From assembly GCA_037190805.1 (NCBI GenBank), contig JBBCJR010000021.1, positions 48,286-112,285 on the forward strand: a stretch of 64,000 bases of DNA. The letters are read 5' to 3'. Origin of the DNA: JBBCJR01 sp037190805 (GTDB taxonomy: Bacteria; Pseudomonadota; Alphaproteobacteria; Sphingomonadales; Sphingomonadaceae). The position numbers and the translations under genes were made by a program. Shown here one piece after another: positions 45,053 through 54,016 of this stretch. Below the pieces are notes generated by a model. The model had not been told where the DNA came from. It did no database searches and saw nothing but the letters and a program-made list of their open reading frames with translations. Numbering within the stretch: position 1 is the first letter of the stretch; every line of letters starts with the position of its first letter.

Positions 45053-46029
45053 TAGTGCGCCGCCCCGAACTCGGTACCGAACAGTTCGGCTGCGCCTGCG
45101 GTTACCACTTCGGCGCCGCGTGCCAGTCCCTGGGAAAGCAGTGCCTGTCCGTTCACTTCCGAGGTGACGGCGATACGCTGGCGCACATAGGTATCTTGCG
45201 CTGTCTTTTGATAAACCCATTCTCCGCCATGGATGTCGCGCACGATGGCCGACGACGGCACCGATAGCCCTTTCATCCGGTTGCCGAGCGGCAAGTCGAC
45301 TGCCACGCGTTGTCCGACGCGATATGTCCGGTCGTGGTTCGGCAGGGTATAGTAAAGATCGACCGTACCGGCAGCGGCATCGGCTGAAGGCAGGGCCTGA
45401 ACCGGGCGTGCGGTGCGCTGCGCTCCGCCTTCGCCAAGCGGCTGCACCATGACCTGCGCTGAGTGCTGAACAGCGTCGATGTCGCTCCCGAATACCGACA
45501 CGCGCACCCAGACGGTCGACTGGCTATTCAAAGCGGCGATCGGCGGACCCAGCAGCTGGCGCTGTTGCCGCGATGCTGTAAGTGCCGCATCAGCCGCCGC
45601 CAGGGCCGCGGCCGCTTCGTCCCTGGCCCGAATGCTGCCGGCTTCTTCCAGGACAAGGGCGTCGGCGCGGGTAAACGCGATTTTTGCGAGGCGTGCCTGC
45701 GCGGCTGTGCGGGCGACCTCACCGTCTGCTATGGCCTGTTGGACGCCGATCTGCTGAAGGTTGGCGAGCGACCCGATCGGAACGCCGCCTGCGGCGATTG
45801 GGGGCGCGACGATCTCGCCGGAGACCGGCCGGGAGGCCGTCGCCGATCCTTCATCAACTCGTATGGTCGCGATTCCTAGTCGTTTCTGAGCCTCTGTCGT
45901 AAGCTTGAGTCTCAGAATCTCACTCTCATGGGCGACTAGTTCGGCATGAGAGGGGGGTATCGTATATTTGGTAGGGGTATCGCTGCAAGCGGCGAGGGCG
46001 AATGGGAGCAGGATGAGTATATAGCGCAT
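45052..46029 (-). CDS. RND efflux periplasmic membrane-fusion protein
   Basis: A 325-residue lipoprotein with signal MRYILILLPFALAAC (lipid Cys at 15). TEAQKRLGIATIRVDEGS starts the barrel domain, a coiled hairpin of Ala-rich helices (about 100-150) follows, and VGQRVAVDLPLGNRMKGLSV with VPSSAIVRDIHGGEWVYQ are typical of CusB/CzcB. There is no His-rich extension. It joins pump and outer-membrane channel and heads the five-gene operon. ATGs at 46053 and 46095 are alternatives, none with a good ribosome site. Confidence 0.85.
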   Translation of the reverse strand: MRYILILLPFALAACSDTPTKYTIPPSHAELVAHESEILRLKLTTEAQKRLGIATIRVDEGSATASRPVSGEIVAPPIAAGGVPIGSLANLQQIGVQQAIADGEVARTAAQARLAKIAFTRADALVLEEAGSIRARDEAAAALAAADAALTASRQQRQLLGPPIAALNSQSTVWVRVSVFGSDIDAVQHSAQVMVQPLGEGGAQRTARPVQALPSADAAAGTVDLYYTLPNHDRTYRVGQRVAVDLPLGNRMKGLSVPSSAIVRDIHGGEWVYQKTAQDTYVRQRIAVTSEVNGQALLSQGLARGAEVVTAGAAELFGTEFGAAH

Positions 46030-46339
46030 GCAGCGACAATATCGCCGCTTCATTAAATTGCGCTGGATTGTACTATACGATTTCCCAACATTCATGCAAA
46101 ATCATGAATTATCGTATTGACGATTTCTCCCCTGGTGGAACATTATGACTTAGGGCTATTTGGTCATACAGAGGCCTCATCCCACAGATTGATGAAATTC
46201 ATTGAGACCGTAATTTCCGGAGCCTGTGACACGGCGCTTGGTGCGTAGCCTTTGCCCGGCATTCGGTTTCAACCACCCATAGTCATGGAGGCTTCGGCGC
46301 AAGGAATAGCTTTCCGTCGCATGCCGTCCACGGTCGGGA

Positions 46340-46488
46340 TTTTCTTTGAGATTGCTGAAAGCCCGTGATTATTGAGGTGCCGTTGAAAGGAACGGCACAT
46401 GGAAAAAAAAGCGCTGAGCGCAAAGACGGTTGACGTGTTCAAGCCGAAGATCAAGCGCTACGATGTTCACGACCTGCTCTGTCCGGGC
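46340..46488 (+). pseudogene. Leader and first 30 codons of a P4-type integrase
   Basis: From the ATG at 46399 the frame reads EKKALSAKTVDVFKPKIKRY then DVHDLLCPGL, closely like the start of the intact integrase at 59409 (QKALTNKTLEALKPQSKRYE then VHDLHCPGM). The match extends upstream over about 60 bp, including TTTCTTTGAGATTG and TGATTATTGAGGTG and a hairpin just before the ATG. It breaks off at about 46488, where a piece of dnaE2 begins in another frame. The stretch 46030-46339 holds the promoter side of the efflux operon and no gene. Confidence 0.75.
46377..46398 (+). promoter_or_regulatory. Hairpin enclosing the ribosome site of the integrase remnant
   Basis: GTGCCGT (46377-46383) pairs with ACGGCAC (46392-46398), directly followed by the ATG. 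The 8-nt loop TGAAAGGA holds the Shine-Dalgarno sequence. The intact integrase has the same arrangement with two compensating base-pair changes. Confidence 0.6.
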
Positions 46489-47006
46489 TTGCCCGCGCCG
46501 CCAAGCTGCCATCCCGTGCCTTGCGCCTCCTGGATGATGCCGATGCTCTGCGATCGCTGGATATGGGCCGCCGCGACGCCTTGTGGGAAGCGCGGCAAAC
46601 GCCGGCGGGAAGCCTGCCTTTGTTCGAACATGCCGACGTTCGCGAACTTAGCGACGAACCGGACGCCCGGCTTCTCGCCCTTCAGCCTTGGGAGGAGGTG
46701 ATGACCGATTACCAGACTGCCCGCCTGTCGCTGAAAGGGCATCCGATGCAGTTCCTGCGACCGTTCTTCAAGGCCGAAGGGGTGATGAGTTGCGTGGAGG
46801 TGTGCGGTGCTCGCAACGGCAGGATCGTGCGCACGGCCGGCGTGGTACTGGTGCGGCAGCGTTCGGGCAAGGGCAATGCCGTCTTCGTCATGCTGGTGCC
46901 GGGCGAGGTCATGCAAGCCGGTGATCGAAGCAACCAATCCACGGTGTCGCTCGCGGGTCATCCCCGGTCCATGCGGATCGTACCGCCCTCACGCGACTTT
47001 CACTGA
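46489..47006 (+). pseudogene. dnaE2: C-terminal fragment of error-prone DNA polymerase DnaE2
   Basis: The frame begins LARAAKLPSRALRLLDDADA and continues LRSLDMGRRDALWEARQTPA, SLKGHPMQFLRPFFKAEGVM and VCGARNGRIVRTAGVVLVRQ, the conserved end of DnaE2, and closes with the family's usual PSRDFH. The catalytic and N-terminal parts are absent. About 30 codons of the OB-fold are also missing, because VFVML jumps straight to VPGEVMQ. It is fused, out of frame, behind the integrase leader. It cannot act as a polymerase. Confidence 0.8.
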
Positions 47007-47048
47007 CGGCAGATAGCTTGGCCCGGCTACCAGTCTCTGACTTTGGAG

Positions 47049-48509
47049 CTATGATGGCGGAAAGCTTAGGCGATAAATCAGCAGCCGGTTGTCATTGTCG
47101 ACGGCTGAATCGCACGACTGGCCAGACATCCGACACTGGCGCGCGGTAAAATCGTTGTCGTTGCCGACAATCAGAAAGTAATCCTTTGGATGGTCCGGTT
47201 CCAATGCGGGGACGAGGTCCATTGCTTCCCATTTTTCGGACAGTCCCTCGACGGAAAGGCCGAAGCGCGCCAGCTGCGCCGGATTGAGCATGTTTACCAA
47301 CTCGCCCCACTCGGCCGGAACCATGCCCTGCATCAATGCGCGCCCATCGGGATCCAGTAGCAAGGATGTCGTGCCGGTCTCATATTCGGTTCCGGCAAGA
47401 TTCGTTGCCCCTGTTAAATCCACCAGCAGTATCGTCTTATAGACGACGGGATTGCTGGTGGCGGCCCCGCGTCCCGCAGCATCGCGCGCGAGCATCAGGA
47501 AACGATGGCCGTCAAGCGCGATGATTTCACTCTGCGCCGCCGTGTGGTCGGGCGCGCCGCCATCACCTGCCGCGCGATAGACCGGAAGCTGGACGACATG
47601 ATGCGCCATGGGGCGCGCAGGGGTTGGCGTGCGGCTCACATCATAGGCCAGCACCCGGGTGTTCAAGCGCCCGGCGGCATTGCCGGAGGTGCTGTCTTGC
47701 ATCAACGCGCTTTGCATCGCCACCAACAAGGTGCGGCCATCGGGCGATAGCGACATGCCCTCCACCCCCTGATTGTTGCGCCGACCTGTCTCCGGCGGCC
47801 GCAACGAACCGAAATAGGGCTTTCCGTTTCGGCGTGGCATGACCGCCTCGGGCGGGCGTATCACGCCCCGCAAATGACCGTGGCGGTCGAAATAATAGAT
47901 GTTCGCCGTGTATTCGTCACCGACGTAGAAATTGCCGTCGCGCGTAAACTGAAGGGATTCAGCGTCGAGCGACACTTTGCCAGCGCCGACGCCAGCGGCC
48001 GGCGCGGGTAGCAGGATACTACGCTGTGTCACCGTACCCGTCTCGGGATCGGCGCCAGTGAATGGTCGTCCGCGAAAATCGCGCAGCTTCAATCCGCCAT
48101 CGGGAATGATGATGACGCGGCCATCGGCCGGAGTGAAGCGGATACGGAAACGATGGAGCCGTGCCGGATAGTCGAAGAACACATTCGCGTCGGGGTCATT
48201 GTGTCCCCGGTCGGGTAGCGTCCAGAGAATTCCCTCATAGCCCGTTCCGGTGCGTTTCCAGCTGCCGGGCGCGATCTTCAGAGAAGAAAAAGAACCCAAT
48301 GTGTCGCCGAGAAAATCCGTCGTGTCGGCAGGAAGTTCGCCTGCGCCGACCAGCCCCCGGCTGACGTAGGTCATGCCGTTCAGCGACAGGCGATGTCCGC
48401 CTTCCTGCTGTTCCAGATGTGGCCGGGTGATGGGCTCTTTCCCGGCAGCAATGCCGGGAAAGAGCGTCATCAGGATCAGCGCGAGGGCGCCTGTCCGCCT
48501 AGAAGCCAA
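47049..48509 (-). CDS. Secreted phytase-like esterase domain protein
   Basis: A protein of up to 486 residues with the beta-propeller fold of the esterase-like-phytase family (PF13449). The family phrases FLGDTLGSFSSLKI, YEGILWTLPDRGHNDPD, VSLDAESLQFTRDGNFYVGD-like, RRNNQGVEGMSLSPDG and the late SEKWEAMDLVP are present. The start is uncertain. A TTG at 48507-48509 overlaps the end of the receptor gene and gives a proper signal peptide (ASRRTGALALILMTLFPGIA). An ATG at 48470 would remove the positive n-region. Members act on phosphate esters or are of unknown activity. The overlap with a TonB receptor gene suggests joint use of one substrate, perhaps an inositol phosphate. Confidence 0.78.
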   Translation of the reverse strand: MASRRTGALALILMTLFPGIAAGKEPITRPHLEQQEGGHRLSLNGMTYVSRGLVGAGELPADTTDFLGDTLGSFSSLKIAPGSWKRTGTGYEGILWTLPDRGHNDPDANVFFDYPARLHRFRIRFTPADGRVIIIPDGGLKLRDFRGRPFTGADPETGTVTQRSILLPAPAAGVGAGKVSLDAESLQFTRDGNFYVGDEYTANIYYFDRHGHLRGVIRPPEAVMPRRNGKPYFGSLRPPETGRRNNQGVEGMSLSPDGRTLLVAMQSALMQDSTSGNAAGRLNTRVLAYDVSRTPTPARPMAHHVVQLPVYRAAGDGGAPDHTAAQSEIIALDGHRFLMLARDAAGRGAATSNPVVYKTILLVDLTGATNLAGTEYETGTTSLLLDPDGRALMQGMVPAEWGELVNMLNPAQLARFGLSVEGLSEKWEAMDLVPALEPDHPKDYFLIVGNDNDFTARQCRMSGQSCDSAVDNDNRLLIYRLSFPPS

Positions 48510-50841
48510 AGCTGAGCGATCCGAAGACTTGGCGCGGCGCCGATGCGTGAAACACCGCGATGGCGCCTGCCGTGTCGTCCGGCGCGAACACGCTGCTGTC
48601 GAAGTTCGTCGCATAGCGCTTGTTGGTCAGGTTGGTGACGTTCAGCGACAGCTTCGTACCCTTCATCGGGCCGAAATCACCGAACCTGTAGCCGAGGCCG
48701 AGGTCGAGCGTAACATAGCCCTTGAAGCCCTGGTCATTGGTATAGGTGTAATAGCGGCGGCCCGTATATTTGGCCGCGAGCGAGCCGGTAAAGCCAGCTT
48801 CGGTCACGGTCAGGACACTGGCCAGCATCTCCTTCGGCGTGTCGACCTGCTGCTTGCCCTTCGTCCGCTTCACGACGCAGGTGGCGCCGGTGCACCAGTT
48901 GAGATCCTCATCATAGGTGGACTTGTTGTAAGAAGCCGAGTTGTACCAGCTCAGCCATGGCGTCGCCTTCCACAGCACGCCCAGTTCCAGGCCCCGGCTG
49001 GTAATGCCTCCCGCATTGTGGAAGCTGTTGCCACAGCCTGGGTTCTGCTGCTGGTTGGTCGGGCAGGGGTTATATTGCAACAGCCGATTGTTGAACTTCG
49101 TATGGTACGCCGCCAGCGATATCTGCAACGGGCCGCTCACATAGCGATATCCGCCTTCGAAGCTTTTCGACGTCTCAGGCTTCAGGTGATGCCCCTGCAA
49201 ATCCCAGACAGCTTGGGATACCGACTGGGGTCCCAGCTTGAAGCCGCCCTGGAACATGGCGATGTTCTCGGCATAGCTGGCATAGAGTTCATGTCCGGAG
49301 GCGACGTCCCAGTGCACGCCGATCTCGGGCAGGAAATTGTCCTTCGCAACCAACGTGCCGCTGGCGAACTGGCTGGATGCAGGCGGTGGCGTCTTGGCTA
49401 TGCCATCGATCGCGCGGGCATCCGATTTCGAATAAGTGCTCTTGAACCCGAAATCGATGGTCAGTGTGTCGTCCAGTAGCTTCATCGTGTCCTGGACATA
49501 GAACTGCCAGGTCTTCCAATGGGTTTCCTGTGCCCACTGGGCAATGTTGGGCTGCCCCTTCAGATACTGCGACAGGCTGAACGGGCCTTTGACGTTGGTC
49601 CAAATGTAGCGCACGGCGCTGCTGGTATTGTCCTCATACCACATGCCGGCCTGAAGGCGGTTGAAGCCCGCTTCCCAAGTCATGCTGGCTAGGACGCCGC
49701 TCCGATCGATCGTGTAGCGGGTATCGCGGATGCGAACCGGTACGTCGTCCGAGGTGTCGGCGGTATCCTGCTTGGACCAGCCCATGATCCAGTTGTTGCC
49801 GGCGCCCTTGTTCTTGTGGTGATAACCCTGCACGCGGATGCTGAGCGAACCGGTCGGATCGAACTCGCCGGTGAGATAATAGAGATTATCGTCACGCAGG
49901 ATCTGCCCGTTGGTGAACGTCACATCCGCAAGCGTTTCCGGCGCCGTCGGATTGACGCACAGGGTCGGTGCGGTCGGTCCCGTGACCGAGCAATAGGCGC
50001 GATCAACATAGCCCTGCCAGTCAGGTGCATAGCCGCCCTGATCCCAGCCGAGGCGCGAAAGCATATCCTTCGAGATATAAGCGTTGCTGGCCTGATTGGT
50101 GCGCGAGATATCGGCAAAGGCCGTGATCTTGCCGCCGTCGAACGCGTACGTCAGCTTGCCGTTGAACTGCTTGCCGGTCGATTTGTTGTAGGCGGGCTGG
50201 TCCACGAACAGGTCGTATCTGTGGTACTGGCCGGAGATATAGGCGGAGAAGCCATTATACTCGCCCGTGTCGAACCGCGCGAACATACGCCTCGCGTTTT
50301 CGCTGCCAAGGCTTCCGCTGACGGTCATTCCCAGATTTTTGCGTGGATCGCTGGAGAAATAGGTCACCGCCCCGCCAAGATTGCTGGTCGACGGAATGGC
50401 AAGGCCAGCGATACCCGTTGCAACCTCGGCGCGGCTCAGATTTTCCGAGATGAGCGCGCGGCTGATGGAGAGGCCGTTATAATTGTTGTACGCGCCATCA
50501 CCCAGGGGAACGCCGTCGAGCGTATAGCCAAGGTGCGTGGTATTGAAACCGCGCACCTGCAGCGTCATCGACTTTTCATTGACGCCCAGCGCGTCGAGCG
50601 ACTGAGCGCTGACGCCCGGCAGGAAATTGAGTGCTTTCTGGGCGCTGACACCCGGCGGCAACGTATCGAGATTCGCCGGCAGCAGGGTGGAAACCGAGCG
50701 TGTCTGGCCACTGCCTAGAACCACGATCTCATTAACATCACCATGATCCACGTTTCCGTCCATCGCACCCTGCGCATGTGCTGGAAAAGCAAGGCAGGCA
50801 GCTACAGCCAACGCCGACGTGGAAACGAACTTATGCAACAT
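48499..50841 (-). CDS. TonB-dependent receptor, substrate unknown
   Basis: A 780-residue outer-membrane receptor. The signal ends LAFPAHAQG; EIVVLGSGQ may be the TonB box region; the plug has LNFLPGVSAQSLDALGVNE and MTLQVRGFNTTHLGYTLDGV. The barrel ends PRQVFGSLSFGF with a terminal Phe. Its stop lies inside the start of the phytase-like gene. The lack of the GNPSA phrase of siderophore receptors and the neighbour hint at an organic phosphate rather than a siderophore. A hairpin precedes its ribosome site. Confidence 0.88.
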   Translation of the reverse strand: MLHKFVSTSALAVAACLAFPAHAQGAMDGNVDHGDVNEIVVLGSGQTRSVSTLLPANLDTLPPGVSAQKALNFLPGVSAQSLDALGVNEKSMTLQVRGFNTTHLGYTLDGVPLGDGAYNNYNGLSISRALISENLSRAEVATGIAGLAIPSTSNLGGAVTYFSSDPRKNLGMTVSGSLGSENARRMFARFDTGEYNGFSAYISGQYHRYDLFVDQPAYNKSTGKQFNGKLTYAFDGGKITAFADISRTNQASNAYISKDMLSRLGWDQGGYAPDWQGYVDRAYCSVTGPTAPTLCVNPTAPETLADVTFTNGQILRDDNLYYLTGEFDPTGSLSIRVQGYHHKNKGAGNNWIMGWSKQDTADTSDDVPVRIRDTRYTIDRSGVLASMTWEAGFNRLQAGMWYEDNTSSAVRYIWTNVKGPFSLSQYLKGQPNIAQWAQETHWKTWQFYVQDTMKLLDDTLTIDFGFKSTYSKSDARAIDGIAKTPPPASSQFASGTLVAKDNFLPEIGVHWDVASGHELYASYAENIAMFQGGFKLGPQSVSQAVWDLQGHHLKPETSKSFEGGYRYVSGPLQISLAAYHTKFNNRLLQYNPCPTNQQQNPGCGNSFHNAGGITSRGLELGVLWKATPWLSWYNSASYNKSTYDEDLNWCTGATCVVKRTKGKQQVDTPKEMLASVLTVTEAGFTGSLAAKYTGRRYYTYTNDQGFKGYVTLDLGLGYRFGDFGPMKGTKLSLNVTNLTNKRYATNFDSSVFAPDDTAGAIAVFHASAPRQVFGSLSFGF

Positions 50842-50861
50842 TCAGAGCCCCCAATGATGAA

Positions 50862-50889
50862 GGGCTGCAGGACCATGCGCCTGCAGCCC
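50862..50889 (-). promoter_or_regulatory. Leader hairpin of the TonB receptor gene
   Basis: GGGCTGCAGG (50862-50871) and CCTGCAGCCC (50880-50889) form a perfect 10-bp stem with an 8-nt loop. In the minus-strand mRNA it ends about 20 nt before the start codon, next to the GGGGG ribosome site. It may control translation or mRNA stability, or bind a dimeric regulator as DNA. Confidence 0.5.
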
Positions 50890-50963
50890 CGACTGTCGTC
50901 AGGGCGCGCCTATCCCATGGGTTTGTGACCTCCTGGCTACGCTGTGATGTCTAGATTGGGACA

Positions 50964-51033
50964 GTGATCTTCCCCCTCCTTCGTGGTCCAGACTATGATA
51001 GTTGATGGGCTACTCAGAAGGGGGGAAGATCAC
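50964..51033. repeat. 70-bp segment with perfect 13-bp inverted ends (IS3 left-end relic)
   Basis: GTGATCTTCCCCC at 50964-50976 and GGGGGAAGATCAC at 51021-51033 are exact inverted copies. The inside carries TTCGTGGTCCAGACTATGAT, nearly identical to the IS3 leader at 28223 in reverse. The best reading is the left end plus orfA leader of an IS3 element whose body is lost, with the purine-rich ribosome site of orfA supplying one arm. Confidence 0.55.
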
Positions 51034-52010
51034 TTGAGGGACACGTATTGCGACCCGCGGTCGCTATGATGGATGAGGCCGTCCCGATAGGGGCCTGCCG
51101 GCGGTCATGAAGTGCCTGCTCCAGGGCATCGAGAACGAAGCTGGCATGCGCCGTCCTGCTGGCTCGCTAGCCGACGATCCGCCCGGCGTAGGTATCGATG
51201 ACGAAGGCGACGTAGAAGAACCCCGCCCAGGTCGCGAAGTAGGTGAAATCCGACACCCGCAGCATGTCCGGCGCGGGCGCGTAGAACCCGTGGTTGAGCG
51301 GGCACGTCGTCGCCTTGTCGCTGACGGTCGTGCGCACCGGCTTGCCCCGGATCATCCCTGCCAGACCCATCTTACGCATCAACCGCGCGACCATACAGCG
51401 GGCGACCGGGAAGCCCTCCTCCCGCATCATCTGGCGCCACACCTTACGCACGCCGTAAACTGCGAAGTTCTCGGCGAACACGCGCGCGATCTCAGGCTTG
51501 AGCGCCCTATCGCGCTGCACCCGCGCCGACAGGCTCATTGGACCCCGTCGCTGCGCGACACGCTGGAAATACGTCGATGGGGCGATCGGCAGAACGCGGC
51601 AGATCGGCTCGACCCCATAGGCATCGTGGTGATCGTCAATGAAAGCGATCATCACGGGAACGGGCGGTTGAGCTCCGCCTGCGCAAAATATGCGGACGCC
51701 TTGCGCAGAATCTCGTTGGCCTGACGCAGTTCGCGGACCTCCTGCTCCAGTGCCTTCACCTTGTCGGCAACCTCGGTCGGAACACCGGCGCGCTTGCCAC
51801 TGTCGACCTTCGCCTTCTTTACCCACTCATGCAGCGTCTGCGGAACGCAGCCGATCTTCTCCGCGATCGCCCCCCCCGACCGCCGCCCAGCGGGAGGGGT
51901 AATCGCGCTCGTGATCGGCCACCATCCGTACCGCTCGCTCGCACACCTCCGGCGCAAACTTGTTCGTTGTCTTGCTCATACAGGCTCCACCTTCTCAGGA
52001 GTTGGAGCCT
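51030..52010 (-). pseudogene. IS3-family transposase pair (orfA, orfB), truncated
   Basis: OrfA on the minus strand starts at about 51979 (SKTTNKFAPEV, then a shift, then IAEKIGCVPQTLHEWVKKAK and LEQEVRELRQANEILRKASA). OrfB follows from about 51656 (MIAFIDDHHDAYGVEPICRV, the helix YGVRKVWRQMMREEG, then VSDFTYFATWAGFFYVAFVI). After RIVG a TAG replaces the usual Trp codon; homology then continues (RASRTAHASFVLDALEQALH) through a frameshift up to 51033, where the IS3 left-end relic interrupts it. The DDE motif is incomplete, so it is inactive. Confidence 0.8.
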
Positions 52011-52067
52011 CCGACAAACCCGGGGCGGTTCATGCTGCCTGGCGTGCTCGTCTTGCTTTGAAAGCAC

Positions 52068-52397
52068 TTAAATTGCCGTCACGCGGATTTGATCTGCAGC
52101 GACGGTGACCGGGCCTGCCGGTATCTGGCGTGCGCTGAGGGAGAGGCCGGCGCCCTGCTGCAGGACAGCAGGCTGGCCTCCGATCAGCACCCTCGTCGCT
52201 TTCCCTGTCCAGCGAACCGATAGGCAGGGATCGGGTCCGTCGCTCGCCCGAAAGGGACAGCCCGATACGACACCGGCATCGGGGGCGGTGATGACCGGCG
52301 CGCCGGCCACGCGCACGCGTGATTGCCCCATCGCGCTGATGCGACCTCCATGCACGCAATAGGCCGACGCAGTCGACGTGACGAGCGGATTGCCCAT
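52068..52397 (-). CDS. PAAR-like spike-tip protein (orphan)
   Basis: A 109-residue protein starting GNPLVTSTASAYCVHGGRIS, with VITAPDAGVVSGCPF and CLSVRWTGKATRVLIGGQPA. Short repeated Gly-rich hairpins and paired cysteines resemble PAAR-like/DUF4280 proteins that cap the spike of contractile injection machines. The ATG overlaps the stop of the gpV-like gene (ATGA), so the two are co-translated. No sheath, tube, baseplate or ATPase genes are nearby. Confidence 0.6.
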   Translation of the reverse strand: MGNPLVTSTASAYCVHGGRISAMGQSRVRVAGAPVITAPDAGVVSGCPFRASDGPDPCLSVRWTGKATRVLIGGQPAVLQQGAGLSLSARQIPAGPVTVAADQIRVTAI

Positions 52398-52903
52398 CAG
52401 AGCACCTCCAGGGCGCCATTGTTGATCGATACGAGAGGACCGACCATCGAGATTGTCGCGCCCTGGCCGTTGGATATATGGACGCCGGCCTCGTTAAATG
52501 CGAAGGCGGCTCCTGTCGCCGTCTTCAATGTGATGCCGCCCGCAGGTCCCGGCGCATCGCTGACGACGAGGCGATGACCGCCGGGTGTCTGCAGCGCGAA
52601 CGCCAGCGACGTCGGGGGCACTGACGGCGCGAAATCCATTGGGGTTGGCCAGAAGCCCCCGACCCAGATCGGGTAATCCTCGTCGCCGCGCTCGAACTCC
52701 ACCCAGACCGACGCGCCGATCGGCGGGATCGCGATCATGCCGCCATGCTCGGCCGCGAAGGGCACGCACGGCATCGCCCAAGGCGCGGGTACAACACCAT
52801 GAACGTCTGGGACGAGGAGCTGCAGGCGCGCGAGGCCTTGCGGATCGAGATTGTTGATCACCGTCGCACGATATTTCCCGAAACGGCGGATTTTACGGCC
52901 CAT
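52397..52903 (-). CDS. Phage gpV/VgrG-like spike protein (orphan)
   Basis: A 168-residue protein. The first 100 residues (KYRATVINNLDPQGLARLQL, PWAMPCVPFAAEHGGMIAIP, PPIGASVWVEFERGDEDYPI then WVGGFWP) form the gp5/gpV OB-fold of phage and extracellular injection-system spikes. The C-terminal part (TPGGHRLVVSDAPGPAGGIT, LKTATGAAFAFNEAGVHISN) looks like short beta-helix repeats. It is followed by the PAAR-like gene. As an isolated pair next to IS debris, it is either a leftover of a contractile system or a mobile spike module. Confidence 0.75.
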   Translation of the reverse strand: MGRKIRRFGKYRATVINNLDPQGLARLQLLVPDVHGVVPAPWAMPCVPFAAEHGGMIAIPPIGASVWVEFERGDEDYPIWVGGFWPTPMDFAPSVPPTSLAFALQTPGGHRLVVSDAPGPAGGITLKTATGAAFAFNEAGVHISNGQGATISMVGPLVSINNGALEVL

Positions 52904-53155
52904 GCTCTCGCTCCTTCAGACATATAACGACTATGGCACTGTCTGCGATCAACCCGTGTCGCGGATTCCGGCCGGCGACGCCCTTGCGCTGTAATTTTCC
53001 TGGCCTCAAAAGGAGAAGGTTCGCCCGCTACCGCGCGCCAGCCAAAGCGATAAGGCGATCTCCAACGTCTGCTCTCGACCGTTCAGATCCTGAATGCAGC
53101 CGGTCAAACTACGGCCCACTTTCTGTCTTCCCCGTGCACCAGAACGAGCGGTCAT
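52904..53155. other. Intergenic stretch, nothing recognised
   Basis: No gene, tRNA or clear repeat is visible between the gpV-like gene and the mechanosensitive channel gene. It should contain the promoter of the minus-strand gpV/PAAR pair. Confidence 0.5.
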
Positions 53156-54016
53156 CTAACTCTCGTGCTGCGCAGCAGGTTTTCCCGCCGTGCGCAGAGT
53201 GTGGACGTGGTCGCCGAGGCGGCAGGCTATTGCCTGTTCGGTGGTGTCGACGAACTCGGGCATGCTGTAGAATGCGATCTCAAGTCGGTACTTCCCAATG
53301 TCACTCGTGCCGACGTTGACCGTGACGAAAGGTGTGTGGCCATTATCCGCCTGTAATGTCGCCTTCGGGCCTCGTGCCTGCTTCGGATAACCGGGGGAGA
53401 TGGCCTCGTAGGCATCAAGCGCGGCTTTCTCGATAGCAGCGCGCTGGGCAAAGAGATTGGCGTCAGGCTCGAACGTCATGCTGAAGACATGCCTGACGCG
53501 TCCACCGGCATGGCCTTCCACCCGCACCGGCACGCTGAACAGCAAGCTGTGCGGCAGGATGATCTCCTTGCCGGTGCGGCGGAACGTTCCATCCTGCTTG
53601 TCGAACTCCTTGAGCCGCGTGACCAGCAGGTTGAAGTCCATCACCTCGCCGCGCTTGCCGCCGATCTCGATATAGTCACCCACCGAATAGGCGCGCGACA
53701 ATGCTCGAAGGGCGGAGCCGGAGAAGCACAGGATCAGTTCCTTCATCGCGATGACCGAGGCCACTGCGAAGGCCGTGAGCGAAAGGGCAAATGTGCGCAA
53801 TTGTGGCGCCCAGATCATCACCAGGCCGACAATCGCAACAAGGATCAGCACGTTGCGCAGGCTGGCGGTCCAGCGGCGTGCGACCAGCGGCGAGAGCCCC
53901 TCCCATCGCTTCAATGCCCGCCCGACCAGGAAGCGGATGGCAAACAAGGCGGCCAGCAGGGTTGCCGATGCCAAAACACTGGATTGCAGCAACTGTTCTT
54001 TCAGGATTTCAGACAT
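53156..54016 (-). CDS. Mechanosensitive ion channel, MscS family
   Basis: A 286-residue inner-membrane protein. Two hydrophobic segments (about 12-32 and 55-77) are followed by the pore-lining helix (FALSLTAFAVASVIAMKELI) and the MscS beta domain (AYSVGDYIEIGGKRGEVMDF then LLVTRLKEFD). The pore helix has fewer Gly/Ala pairs than E. coli MscS, so it belongs to a divergent subgroup. Such channels release solutes on osmotic downshock. The ATG at 54016 follows GGAG by 7 nt and is chosen over the two upstream ATGs. Confidence 0.85.
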   Translation of the reverse strand: MSEILKEQLLQSSVLASATLLAALFAIRFLVGRALKRWEGLSPLVARRWTASLRNVLILVAIVGLVMIWAPQLRTFALSLTAFAVASVIAMKELILCFSGSALRALSRAYSVGDYIEIGGKRGEVMDFNLLVTRLKEFDKQDGTFRRTGKEIILPHSLLFSVPVRVEGHAGGRVRHVFSMTFEPDANLFAQRAAIEKAALDAYEAISPGYPKQARGPKATLQADNGHTPFVTVNVGTSDIGKYRLEIAFYSMPEFVDTTEQAIACRLGDHVHTLRTAGKPAAQHES

